64,000 nt of DNA, taken from contig CM072154.1 in the NCBI GenBank assembly GCA_036850595.1, positions 16,127,330-16,191,329 of the forward strand, read 5' to 3'. Below the pieces are notes generated by a model. The model saw nothing but the letters and a program-made list of their open reading frames with translations, was not told the origin of the DNA and made no database searches. Shown piece by piece: positions 39,201 to 49,690 of this stretch; the stretch's first letter is position 1; each line of letters begins with the position of its first letter. Origin of the DNA: Rhyacichthys aspro (taxonomy: Eukaryota; Chordata; Actinopteri; Gobiiformes; Rhyacichthyidae). A program made the position numbers and the translations under genes.

Positions 39201-39323
39201 GTTAGTTGAGCAACTAAACTCAAAGAAGAAAGCACACCGATTTGTAGACGTGTCTTTTAGCGGACGTGTGGTCTTGTATTTATTCAGCGACTTATCGGTC
39301 TTACAACAGAGGGAGCGACAAAG
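39201..39323 (+). promoter_or_regulatory. calcoco1: calcoco1 promoter and noncoding first exon (inferred)
   Basis: The region 39.2-39.6 kb is locally rich in CpG, unlike its flanks. A strong donor, ACAAAG|GTAAGAG, lies at 39323/39324. An acceptor, CTTTATAG, ends at 40322, giving a short untranslated piece of exon 2 (40323-40356) before the ATG. The transcription start is not defined. Confidence 0.4.
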
Positions 39324-40356
39324 GTAAGAGATGTCAGAAACTGTCGACGGCCAACGTGCGCAGATTCCGTCTACTTTAGGCTTCTTGACAAAGCAAGCCA
39401 TTGTCTGTGTGGACGTGTGCACGCACATTTTGAACTAACGCAAATCTTAATGCTACATTATTTTTGGAAATCTAAAGACGCGTTGCAAGTTGTGCGGCGA
39501 CGGTGTTTTTTCGACATGTGCTGCTGTTGGGCCTTAAGCCTCGCGCTGTGTAACATGAGCCTTGTAAAAAGGGCTACTGTTTATTTTTGCCCCCGACATT
39601 GTTGTTGAGAGCTTCACCAATGGTTGTCTTTTGTTCCTGTTCCTAAGTTATGTTTTCCTGACACGACAATCCATATGACTATCATGGATTAAGTCTGTCA
39701 CCCTCCTTGGCACTAAATAATAGTTAAGTTCAGCAAAGTTACATTTAATCCACACCAGGAACACATGTGACCCACACTGTAGTTAAAAAGCCTTGAGGGC
39801 ATGTAGAGTGCTTTGTGCATAATATAATAGTCTGTGAATAAGCCCAGTAGTTTTATAATGCCTTGCTCTTGTCTTTTGCAGCTGTTTGGATGTGTCATAA
39901 GAGGATTTGAATATCTGTCATGTTTTAGTCTCAGACAAGAGGTGAATCAATAACTAGAGACTAGACCAGATACACAGAGAATCTCTCAAATGCTCAGTTG
40001 ACTGTAGGCAGGATTATTTAAAAATGTGCAGTATGTATTTGTCAGCACAACATGAGCCACATGTGCTTGTAGAGGCCCCTTGCACCTTATATGTACACGT
40101 GACGGTGTACAATAGCAACTGGTTTTGTGGATGCCTTGAAATAGCCTGAGTGACACATGTAAATGTCACGTTGTTAAAGAATCTACTGTCTCTGAGGTTT
40201 GGATCAGGTGACTTTTTACAGTGTTTAGAGTTGGCTTTTTATTTAAACTAAAGCTTCTGCTAACTTAGGTTCAGTTTAATTATTTCAAAGTAATTTCCAT
40301 CTGTAAATGCTTTCCTTTATAGGTCTTAAACAAGCCTTCATTTGTTTAGCGTTGCC

Positions 40357-40488
40357 ATGGAAAAGACTTGGCCAGTGGAGTTTAGAAACGTGGGCTGCAC
40401 TTACTTTCCTGAAAGCAGAGTTGACTGCCACTATACAGTGAGCTCACAACACACCTGGGCCAGTAATGACTGGATAGGGCTTTTTAAG
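40357..40488 (+). CDS. calcoco1: calcoco1 coding exon 1
   Basis: Residues 1-44, from the ATG in a good context (GTTGCCATGG) to DWIGLFK. Phase-0 donor AAG|GTATTG. First half of the SKICH domain. Confidence 0.93.
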
Positions 40489-43400
40489 GTATTGTAACAT
40501 CATTATTCACAAATGGAATTCAAACATCCATTATTTGGATTGATGTATGCTTCATGTATTTATTTTTTTAGGTTGGATGGTCTTCTGTGAAGGACTATCA
40601 CACATTTGTTTGGGCCCTTGCTCCAACTGACTATGAAAAGAGCACAGAGTTCAACAGCTGTGTGCAGTTCCAGGGTATGAATTTACATTTTCAATTTTAA
40701 ATTCTAATAAATGGTACACTAAAGAAATGGCCTGCCTTTGTAATAAATATTATATTAAAAAAACAGGTCTGGTGACATAATCGTCCCTCAGTGTCAAAAC
40801 CATTTCCAAGTATTTCCTTGATGCATTTCATAGTGCACATTCTGTTTCGTAAAGGGATAAATAAAATAAAAAAGTGATTAAACAAATGAGCACTACTTAA
40901 CTTTGCAGGATTAGGACTCATTAAAAGACTGCAACTGTGCTGCTGCAGACTCGCATGGGATTGTTACATCTCAGTTTGTGTATATAAGATGGGTTAAAGG
41001 TTGTGCTGATCTGGCGAGACTCGTTTTTCTGTGAGATGGTGCATTAACAGATGGTTAGCTATTCTTTTTCATAAGGAAATATTTAAATGACTTAGAGATG
41101 ACACATTTTTGTGATTTTCAGGCTACATATTTTCCGCTTACGAGCTACCAAACATGCATTTAGCTTGTCTCAAAATTAAGTACATGACTTTCAAAAACCT
41201 AAAGGTAAATACTGGTACAATGGTGAGTTGGGCATTGAGATTGAGTATTAGAATTTGATGGACCTCTCTTGTCTATTGACTCCACTGCCAGTCACTGAAA
41301 GCTGATAAGACTTAAGCTGAGGGGGTTGAGCGAGGGGCACATGTGCAGCAGGTGCGATATTGACCTCTGGTGAAGTGATTTATCGCGAATGTAAGCATAC
41401 CATCAATGTCACTTTCCACTGGAAGAAGAACGGCCAAAGCTGTAACAAAACTATTGATGGCTTCTTATCACCAGAGATGCAGTGATTTAAATAGCTGTTT
41501 ACACTGTGACCCGATGCTGTGGGTTACATACAGCTCATAAATATTATTCTTCCCTATTCTCCCTGTTTACCTATAGCCCACTGTACATCTGTTGTCAAAC
41601 TGAAAATCTTGAGTAAATTATATTTAGACTATCATTAAGAAATAGGCCAACTGAAAATAGGACATAGTGGCTGCAGCTCTTTTCTGTTCAGGTGGTGAAA
41701 GAGGATGGCACACATGATATAAAGATATAAATACAGGCCTGTAGTCTGTTTTAATGCTGAAACTGTGACAAAATAGTAGAAGGCATATATCAGACATAAA
41801 CATTATTGTGATTTATATGGAAACGGTATAAAGCCTTTTGATGAGAATGTAACATGGGCAACAACAGTTCTTATACTTAGGTCATACTGAGAAACCACCA
41901 ATCCGTCTTTCACAGCTTTTATAGCTACTTTGAACAGGATACAAATGTGCAGCATTTTTATTAGATAGAAAGATTACAGAATAATTAGCGAATAATTTAA
42001 ATAATTAGGTAAAGTTCATGGTTGGCTGTGAATTTTATATGTCACATCACAGTGACGTTGGTGCAAATGTAAAGAATTTCACGGTTAATATATTCATTAG
42101 TCAAACATACTGCTCTGTCTCTAGCTTCGTTTTTGTTAATGGTGACAAGATGCAACGTCCTTAAAACAAAGTAGTGTTAATGTTTAAAGGTAGGCCTGCG
42201 TATTCTAAACGATACGGCGAAAGCTAGTTTAAAATAGTTCGATGATTTATATTTCAAGTCTTACATTTAGACGTGACGACAGTTGAACATGTGCCAGTCA
42301 TGGATGGTGCCATTGGGCCAAACTCTTTCCAAACAGGAACATAACTAAAGCACGCAGGCTGCATCCTGTGGAACATTTGAACTGGTCTTGCACTTGGAAG
42401 GGTCTTTACTGCAGCAACACAAAATAACAATAAGGCTCACAATTCAAAATAATAGTTGCCAATATTAGAGTTTGTTTGCAAAAACCTGCTGAAAATTTTT
42501 TCTTATGTATTCATTTTCTTCTTCCAAAGGACATTTTGTTAACATTACCTTCGATATTTCCTCCCTTTGTATTTAGTCTTTTTTCTTCTTCAAATGAGGT
42601 TTATATTTATTCTATAATAAGAAAAAGCTATGAAAAACATGATTTTACACATTGTAGTTGGCTGTGTTAGAATTTATTTGTAAATAAGTGCTTCTTATAA
42701 AAATTGTCTGTTGCTTTTAATTTTCATCAATGGCTTACAATGCACCTATTTTACAGCTTCTTATTTACCCAGACCCAGCTCTCATCAGTATGAGTTTGTG
42801 TATATCGACGCCAAAGGAGACATGTGTTCACGTAGCTCCAAATTCACATTCTGTGCTCCAAAGCCACTTGAGGATCTAGTGACTCTTGAAGAAGAGCCCC
42901 ATGGAGAAGAAGAAGGCAATGACATGCTGATGGTTATACCCAGGGCTGAACTGCTGCAGGTAGGCACACATAGAGACAAAATACAGTTTGTATAAAAACA
43001 TATATGTGCAATATTATTACATAAAGATCGTTCTCTCTCTTAGAGTCGCCTGCAAGAATGTTTGTGTGAGCGTGCTGAGCTGCTGCAGCTTCAGGAAACA
43101 ACAACCCAGCTAAGAAAAAGAGAAAAGGAGGAGTACAAAAGGGCAAATGAGGCTTGGAAAAGACAATGCAGAGATTTGGAGATGGATATTGCCAGACTAC
43201 AGGGGGAGCTAGAGTGTGCACAAGACCAAGTGGAGGAGATGAAGGAACAACAAAAGGTTTGGTCAACAGATTCACATTGATCACTTTTACCATCTACAAG
43301 GTTCTGCCATTTTTATTAAAACCATTAGGCTATTTTCAAGCCCCACTAAATTCTGTACTTCATTAAATATCTTTGCCATAGCATTGAAATATTATTAATA

Positions 43401-46400
43401 ATTATCAGGATTTCAAAAGATAACACTAACATGGCATTTGCTGGCCTATTAGAAGGAGAAGGCTTTGGAAGAATCACTTATTCAAGAGAAAAGTGCTTTA
43501 TTGGAGGCAAAAGATCTGGATGAAGTGCGTATCAAGGAGCTGGAGCAGGACATCAAAACACTGACGGAGAGAACAGTGGAAAGAGAGATAGAGCTGGAAA
43601 GGTCAGAAATGTGTTTGTTGAATGTGGCTTATCTGTATCTTATCTAGTGTATTTTTAGTTCAGTATACCATTTGGTTTGTTGTGTGTGTAACATGTGTAT
43701 ACAGAATGAAAGAACGAGCAAAGAAGGCAGGGGTTCAGAAAAAAGAGGAGGAGGTGGAGAGAAAGAGTTTACAGGTAGTTGAACAACATTTGTAATATTT
43801 CCTATACATTTTCTATGGATTCTACTGCATCTCCTCGCTTTTTCATTTTGATTCTAAATCTCCTTTAGATCAAGTTGGAACAGACAGAAGGGGAACTACG
43901 AAGTTTGTCGAAAGAGTTTCAGGGCCTGAGAAACTCACTGGCCCAGAGAGACACTAGCATTCTTCAGCTTCAAAACACCATCTCAACCCTCACCCAAAAG
44001 CTCACTACTGCTCACAGAAAAGAGGTCAGACCCTTGAATATATATTTTGTTTATACACCACTTAAGCATTTTATCCAAACCATTTTGACAGTTATTCATT
44101 TTAGCACTTTACCTTAAGGTACATTTTAATTTCTGAATCTACTGCCAATTTATTAAATGCACTTAGCAGATATTGTCTAATGGAAAGTTGCCAAACTTTG
44201 TTCATTTATGAACAGGCTGAGAGCGAGGCAGTTATGAAAGAAATGCGAAGCCTACGAGAACGTCTCAGTGCAAGCGAGCGCACTTCAGAGGGATTGAGGA
44301 ATGACCTAAGTGCCATGGTGACCCAAAGGGATCTGGGCCAGGCAGAACTGCATCAGGCCCGTCTGCAGGCAGCACAGCTCACTCTTCAGCTTGCAGATTC
44401 AAGTCTAGCCTTGAGAGAGGGAAGAGCTCAGTGGGCCCAGGAGAAGCAAAATCTGCAACGCAGTTTTGAAGTAATTGTGCAATTTTAGACTGGGACAGAA
44501 ACAAACAAAAAACACTGGGATATTTTGATGTGTGCTGTTACATACATTGACATTTAGTTTGTTTGTTTGCTTTACTGCAACAGAAGGACCATGAGCTTAT
44601 TGAGAAACTACATCTTGAAATACAGAAGATGGAGGAGGCAGTGCAGGAGGAGAAGATGGAGAGAGTAAAGCTTGATGTGGAGCTCGGACGAGAAAAGGAT
44701 TGCAATCGGGTAAAAAAAAAATAAAAATACTGTGCTATAGAATAAGTTTGTAAAGAAGGCAAGTTTGTGTTGTATTTTGTCTTTATTTCCTTATTCCTAG
44801 TTAGTTACTAACACCACAATTAAAATTAAATAGTCCAATTTTATATATAGTTTTGGGATTCTCTTTTCACCTGCAGGTCCAACTGAATGAAAATCGCCGG
44901 GAACTACAGGAGTTGAAGGCCAGTCTGAGGGTTGCCCAAAAGGAGAAAGAGCAGCTGCAGACAGAAAAAAAGGTCAGAGTCCTTTCATTACTCAGCTTGG
45001 GACCAGTTTGTTTTCAGTTGTCAACCAGGGTCAGTTTGGTAAGCAATAACTGTTGAATACTTAGTCTTAGTTGAATACTAACCCTAATCCTAACCCTGTA
45101 GTTTTATTCATACAAATACACAGGTTTTGTGAATACCCTAGGTCTTTGGAATCTTTTCTGTTGTCTTTCTTCTTAGCTGTTATAGTGCAATATAAATTGT
45201 TTATAGAGCTATATAAATCAGTGTATTTCAGGGCAGTCAGTGGTGATGCTGTTAAACAATGTCAGAGTTCTTGTTTTCTAAGCTGTATCCCATTTTCTAC
45301 TGTTGGCACAGAAGAAGATCAGTCCTGGTGTCCAGCTCAATTTTATCACTGTTCATTGTGGAAGCATATAAGCTTTTGCAGGTCATAAATCAAGTAACTG
45401 TTTTAGTAAATACTGTACAGTGATGATTATTTTTATAGTACCGCTACTGTTGTACTCATGTATTTTCTGTTTAACCAGGGTGCTGGACATCATAAGGGTT
45501 ATGAGGGTAATGGCATCTGAACCTGTGACAAATGTCCTGCTCTGATGTGTGATATAATAACAATATTTTGTAATAAAGGAGTTGATGGAGTACATCTGTC
45601 AGCTGGAACAGACGATGGGACCAGTGACCAGTGCCAAGTGGAGTGCTTCACCACTTTCCTCCGCAGGTGAGTAGACCACACAATAATTCACTGTGTGCCC
45701 TACGTACATGAACAATAAAAGTGTTAACCACCACAAACTGACCAAAAGAACAATACTTGGCTTTAGAGCTGCAACTAACAATTATTTTTCTATCAAATAG
45801 TCGATTAATCTATTGATAATTTTTCCGATTAATCTAACGATTATTTTTTTTGTATGAACAATTATTTTTTCAATTAATCTATTGTTTTTTGAATAAACTA
45901 TTATAATAAAACACAATACACAGTTCATATATTGTAAAAATATATTGTATGCTTAGGTGTTTATGAAGTTAAATACTGTCTTTGTTGAACACAGACACAG
46001 CATTTCACTTATATTATGTCAAATACTATATAATTTTTTTATAATGTGTAAAATGTAACTGTATTTATACATGTTTAGCCAAGAAAATGTATCTCAAATA
46101 GTACCATTTTAAAAATGTAATAATTCTGTTTCAGTCAGTAATAAAACATTTACCAAGAAGCGCATGATGTGTGAACAGACAGTACATTTGTACTGCAAAT
46201 GCGCTACAAACAGTGTTTACATTTGTATTTAACACAGGCTAGAGAGCAGGGGTCAACAATTGTTTTGAAACTGAGAGCTACTTCAAGGGTATTGTGTAAT
46301 ACCAAGGGCTACCATTTTGATACGCACTTCTGAAATAACAAAATTGTATGGTTTACCTTTAATTACAAATAATAATTAATGATATTCATCTGTGTGAAGA

Positions 46401-48699
46401 CATTGTATGATCACGTTCATTATTCCTCACAATCATTTTTGCTTTTCATTGGTTACTACTGCTATTTTTAGAACTTTCCTCGCGGGAACCTCGTGGGCTA
46501 GAGAGTAACTAGCTCTTGTGTAACCAACACTAGTAAAAGCAATCGCGACGCTAGCATAACTCACGGTAGTGCTAATACTTACATCGCCGTTTCAGCACTT
46601 AGCAAAGCTGTCGGGTGTTTCCTCTTCAAATGCTAGTGCGTCGCAGACGTGCTGCGGTGATATGCCATTTCCAGTCTACACAGTCCGCAAACTACGATCT
46701 TTCTTGGCTTTTGTAAAAAATTTTCCCACACCTTCGAAAACTTTGGCCGTAGTTTTTTAGGCCCATCTGTACCGCGTTGATCGGGCGCCGCCATGATTTT
46801 GAATGCAGCTACGTACACAGGTGACGTATTTACGCCGTCCACGTAATCGATTACCTAGACGCGTTGTTGTAGCTCTACTTGGTGTTATTCATAGGGCCTC
46901 AAAAGTGGCCCACATTGATCTGTTGCAGACTAAGAGACCTAGACAAAATTAAAGTAAATCCATCATTAAATCTTATTCAGTAAATGTTCACTGCATCATT
47001 CTGTTAAAGATTATGGAATACACTTTAATTCAAGTACTGTAAACAAAAATCTAATGCAAACAAAATCAAATATGTGACAGTTTCTTGCATTGTGAATGCA
47101 TTATTTTGGCAGTGCCGTCTGTTAGTGTCTTATCTGAATCTGAGGATGAGAACCCAGAGGCTTTGCAGCCCCTCAGTCCTTCAGGACCTCTTGGACACTA
47201 TAGCCTGTGTGAGCATGGCCAGCATGAGTCACTGCTTCTGGCCACCCCTCCACAGTCACCCAGGGAGGTTGAAAGGAGTGTTGTAGTCATCAACCAGCCT
47301 GCACCTCTCTGCTTGCCGCACCAGGCTGACTCTGATACGTATGCACACAGCTCTGATTCGGTGAGTCCCACTATCTGAACTTTACAGCAATGATATGGTG
47401 CAATTACCTCACATGCAATAATGAAAATGAGGTATGTCTTTATGCATATTGCCATGCACATCACTTAAACTCTGGTGGCAGGTTGTTTGATATAGACATT
47501 ATCTCTCAAAAGCAATTAGGCTTGAGACTGTAAGTTATTATTCAGTAATAGCTGTTGAAGAGTTATGTTCTAAGTGTCTGCCTGTGTGTGTGTGTGTGTG
47601 TGTTGGTGCACAGGAAGAGGAAACTGCTAGTCTGCAGTGTCTAAGACGAAGCTCTGGAGAGGAAATTGCACTTTTGCTGCCTGAACATGCCGTTGTTCTC
47701 AGGTACAACCAGACGAAACAGAACAAATGTTATTACACACACACCAGTAACTGTGTTTCACAGTTGCTATGAAGGTTTTTTCCCCAATGTCTCACAGACT
47801 GAGCAAGTAATACAATGCAAACTGAGACAAATATGAAGCACCAGGAAAAGTAGCCTCATTAATGAAATGTGCTTTATGCACATGTGCTTCAAAAGAAAGA
47901 GGTTTATAGTGTTAGAAGCGACAGTGTTAAAAGCCTCAGTTTTTATCAAAATAACTAAAACTGTATGCTAATGCTGTTCTTTACTAATTTTAGCATACCA
48001 AATATGTAATCAATTTAAATGAATCACATTATAGTAATAATTATCAAATAAAATGTGCATTTCTGGCTATATATACCTGTCGCTTCACCCACCTTAAACT
48101 TCAGTATAATGATATTACAGTGCACTGTTTCATTTGTGTGTGTAGTTTGTCTGTTCATAAGTAATTATGAGATGTGAGAAACTAATATCATAAAAGATAT
48201 CAAAGCATAAAACAGGAGCCAGCTATTTCACAATACCTGGCTAAATGTTTCTTTACTGTCTTTCAGCAAAAATATTTAATTATACCAAAAAAAATTCAAA
48301 GCCTGCTAATGCCCATAGACAAAATGAATCCATCTTGTTATTTATGGTCACAGAGTGAGCACGACTGGAAGATGGAAGTTTTGAATATGTGGTCATAAAA
48401 GAAGTTGAGTCTGGGTTAGGAGGGAGAGACTGTGAGACACAAGTGGTGTGTGGGAGGAGCAGGATGGGAGGACAAGGGGACAGATAAGTTGACAGCAAGC
48501 TGTAGTAATGATTTACCTTAGGGTGTTGCACAGTCACGGGCCAATTTTCAGCATCATTAAAGCCTTCGTTCTCCCACTCATCTACTCTTGCAGTCTAACC
48601 TCCTCCTTCAACTAGATGGACTGTTTCTTTCGATTTTGCTCTCAAATACTGTGTTTTGTGTCTTCCTCTAGTGATCTGGCTGACACGGCGCTGTGGTAA
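40357..48699 (+). CDS. calcoco1: Calcium-binding and coiled-coil domain protein 1 (14 coding exons)
   Basis: Selective-autophagy receptor (ER-phagy and Golgi turnover) also described as the nuclear-receptor coactivator CoCoA. Exons: 40357-40488, 40572-40674, 42757-42959, 43044-43256, 43453-43601, 43705-43774, 43869-44024, 44216-44470, 44584-44709, 44877-44972, 45579-45666, 47113-47360, 47614-47702, 48672-48699. All junctions are GT-AG and in phase; the sum is 1,956 bases, 651 aa. Residues about 7-120 form the SKICH domain (SNDWIGLFKVGWSSVKDYHT, then VQFQASYLPRP). DMLMVIPRAE near 134-143 is in the place of the noncanonical LC3-interacting LVV motif. Residues about 147-510 are coiled coil. Conserved SESEDENPEA, VVVINQPAPL and SGEEIALLLPE follow. 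The model then ends SDLADTALW, without the human C-terminal zinc finger. Human CALCOCO1 is 691 aa and also flanks HOXC13. The fish paralogue letter is not assigned. Confidence 0.93.
40572..40674 (+). CDS. calcoco1: calcoco1 coding exon 2
   Basis: Residues 45-78 plus one base: VGWSSVKDYHTFVWALAPTD and on to CVQFQ. Donor CAGG|GTATGA. Confidence 0.93.
40675..42756 (+). other. calcoco1: calcoco1 intron 2
   Basis: The longest calcoco1 intron (2,082 bases, phase 1). A CTCF-half-like GACCTCTGGTG lies near 41361. No extra exon is needed, since exon 2 joins exon 3 exactly as in human (VQFQASYLP). Confidence 0.85.
42757..42959 (+). CDS. calcoco1: calcoco1 coding exon 3
   Basis: Residues 79-146: the end of the SKICH domain, then PLEDLVTLEEE, an acidic linker, and the LMVI noncanonical LIR-like stretch at about 136-139. 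Donor CAG|GTAGGC. Confidence 0.94.
43044..43256 (+). CDS. calcoco1: calcoco1 coding exon 4
   Basis: Residues 147-217, the first coiled-coil exon, rich in Glu, Lys and Gln with heptad leucines. Donor AAG|GTTTGG is weak but in phase. Confidence 0.9.
43453..43601 (+). CDS. calcoco1: calcoco1 coding exon 5
   Basis: Residues 218-266 plus two bases; coiled coil including DEVRIKELEQDIKTLTER. Human has a comparable ARILELEDDIQTISEK here. Confidence 0.9.
43705..43774 (+). CDS. calcoco1: calcoco1 coding exon 6
   Basis: Short exon that completes the split Arg and continues to residue 290; Lys/Glu-rich coiled coil (KKAGVQKKEEEVERKSLQ). Acceptor ATACAG, donor CAG|GTAGTT. Confidence 0.87.
43869..44024 (+). 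CDS. calcoco1: calcoco1 coding exon 7
   Basis: Residues 291-342; coiled coil with regular leucines (LRSLSKEFQGLRNSLAQRD). Phase 0 on both sides. Confidence 0.9.
44216..44470 (+). CDS. calcoco1: calcoco1 coding exon 8
   Basis: Residues 343-427; coiled coil. AELHQARLQAAQLTLQLAD aligns with human [20 protein letters not shown]. Donor GAA|GTAATT. Confidence 0.92.
44584..44709 (+). CDS. calcoco1: calcoco1 coding exon 9
   Basis: Residues 428-469. KMEEAVQEEKMERVKLDVEL parallels human RLEKAVQEERTQNQVFKTEL. Donor CGG|GTAAAA. Confidence 0.92.
44877..44972 (+). CDS. calcoco1: calcoco1 coding exon 10
   Basis: Residues 470-501; ENRRELQELKASLRVAQKEK is close to human [20 protein letters not shown]. Confidence 0.93.
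45078..45097 (+). repeat. Telomere-like CCCTAA repeat in a calcoco1 intron
   Basis: CTAACCCTAATCCTAACCCT: about three imperfect CCCTAA units. Too short to call a true interstitial telomere. Confidence 0.5.
45579..45666 (+). CDS. calcoco1: calcoco1 coding exon 11
   Basis: Residues 502-530 plus one base. ELMEYICQLEQ parallels human ELLEYMRKLE. The acceptor (AATAAAG) has a poor pyrimidine tract, but the frame, homology and strong donor GCAG|GTGAGT support it. Confidence 0.88.
46241..46460 (+). repeat. Second interspersed repeat inside the hAT remnant
   Basis: GAGCAGGGGTCAACAATTG, then TTGAAACTGAGAGCTACTTC and AAGGGCTACCATTTTGATAC resemble a widespread fish repeat (recalled as 'GGGGTCGGCAACC...GAGAGCTACTTC'). 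Whether it is nested or simply part of the parent element cannot be settled without a repeat library. Confidence 0.45.
46615..46794 (-). pseudogene. BED-finger transposase fragment, broken by an in-frame stop
   Basis: On the minus strand, an ATG at 46794 (MAAPDQRG) leads into KFSKVWENF, then VVCGLC and MAYHRSTSATH, which is the first part of a BED-type zinc finger (Cys-x2-Cys). An in-frame TAG at 46633-46635 follows, and the same frame resumes with HLKRKH (46615-46632), the histidine half of the finger. The catalytic RNase-H-like core and the hAT dimerisation domain are absent. Non-functional N-terminal remnant of a hAT transposase. Confidence 0.75.
47113..47360 (+). CDS. calcoco1: calcoco1 coding exon 12
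   Basis: Completes the split Val, then residues 532-613: SESEDENPEALQPLSPSG, SPREVERSVVVINQPAPL, HSSDS. These align with human DSEDESPED, SPLVVISQPAP and SSSDSEAEDE. Ser/Pro-rich and probably disordered. Donor TCG|GTGAGT. Confidence 0.93.
47583..47602 (+). repeat. (TG)10 microsatellite before calcoco1 exon 13
   Basis: Pure TG tract ending about 11 bases upstream of the exon 13 acceptor CACAG (47609-47613), so it occupies the polypyrimidine-tract position. Confidence 0.95.
47614..47702 (+). CDS. calcoco1: calcoco1 coding exon 13
   Basis: Residues 614-642 plus two bases: EEETASLQC, then RRSSGEEIALLLPEHAVVL. SGEEIALLLPE matches human SGGEEANLLLPE. Donor TCAG|GTACAA. Confidence 0.9.
48672..48699 (+). 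CDS. calcoco1: calcoco1 terminal coding exon 14
   Basis: After the acceptor CTTCCTCTAG the split Ser is completed, followed by DLADTALW and TAA at 48697-48699. The phase is right and the acceptor good. The human protein instead continues for about 45 residues through a C-terminal zinc finger. A different, unrecognised 3' exon is possible. Confidence 0.7.
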
Positions 48700-49690
48700 C
48701 CAGTGGCCATCCACTCACAACAACTGATCAAAGGGACTCGGCATTATTTCCAATAACATATACATACACAGTTCACTCAATACACAAAAATGTTATGCAT
48801 TTTATTTGTTGTATCTGCAGTGATCCTTTTTTATGCCTCGACTGTTGTCTTATTGCCTGTGTTTGTTGTTAAAATGACATAATGCTCATGGTGGCAGGTC
48901 AACACCATATTTGTGATGAAACTGTTTCACAGTATGAAACTGTGGGCTTTGATACAAGGACTCTGGCTTTTCAGAGCTCACAGGCTGTAGCAGAATGATT
49001 TCAGTTGAATCATTGCTACGTCGAGAGCTTTACGATGGATGTTATGTCGTTTTTATGACGTTTGTGATTAGGAGTCAAGACAGGCTGTGTAATTATGATG
49101 TTTTGTGCAGGGCACTGGCTCTGCTGAAAATTCTCTTCCTGCATTAAAATTTCCACAGCAGTTTTGAGCTATTCATGCAATACACAAAGTAACAATGCAG
49201 CCTCATGCTACAACTTTAGGCAGTATTGTCATACTAGAGCATCAACTTTCTCCTCTATTTACTCTGAACTAAGATGTAATATGCACTTTCTTGTAGGCAT
49301 AGCCATTGGATTATTGTCCTCCAGATGCAATTAAGGAAATCCAGAGGGGGACAAGCATCTGAAATAGGACTGTATTAAATATATCAGATATTATATAAGA
49401 TTTATTAAATGAGTAAAAATTTAATGCCTTTTAGCTCTTCAGAGAAGTCCCACTACATTTTATACCCACAATGTTTTTCAACTCTACAATTTTCATGACG
49501 TAATGCTAACTTTTCTTGAATATTTAGACTAAGTCTTACTTTAAGGTTTATATTATAGTACCAAAATCCTTGTTCACATAATAGCAAAATTTGTGCCTAA
49601 AACTAGACAGAGTCATATTTATATGTCCATGTCCCCCTAGCCTATGGCATTGCATTGCCTAATAAAAAGTGCTGCCTACCTTTAATCTAT
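48700..49690 (+). other. calcoco1: calcoco1 3' UTR (probable)
   Basis: AT-rich non-coding sequence after the stop. AATAAA at 49661-49666 is the first good poly(A) signal; others lie at 49745 and beyond. Confidence 0.4.

Larger units (their letters stand above)
45764..46877 (-). mobile_element. Decayed hAT (ZBED-type) DNA transposon in calcoco1 intron 11
   Basis: Ends TAGAGCTGCAACTAAC (left) and, as reverse complement of the right end, TAGAGCTACAACAACGC: imperfect terminal inverted repeats with the TAGAG start common in hAT elements. Flanking 8-bp direct repeats CTTGGCTT (45756-45763) and CTTGGTGT (46878-46885) match 6 of 8, fitting an aged hAT target duplication. Near both ends are CGATTAAT/TAATCGATTA motifs typical of the fish family. 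Inside lies a minus-strand transposase remnant with a BED finger, and another repeat from about 46241. At 1.1 kb it is a defective, internally deleted copy inserted antisense to calcoco1. Confidence 0.75.

Noticed and set aside
40351..40364. X-box-like GTTGCCATGGAAAA at the calcoco1 start codon
   Set aside because: It overlaps the Kozak context and coding start, which explains the sequence.
41120..41160. AG followed by GCTACATATTTTCCGC in calcoco1 intron 2, resembling the start of exon 3
   Set aside because: It does not continue with SKICH sequence, while the exon at 42757 gives the exact family junction.
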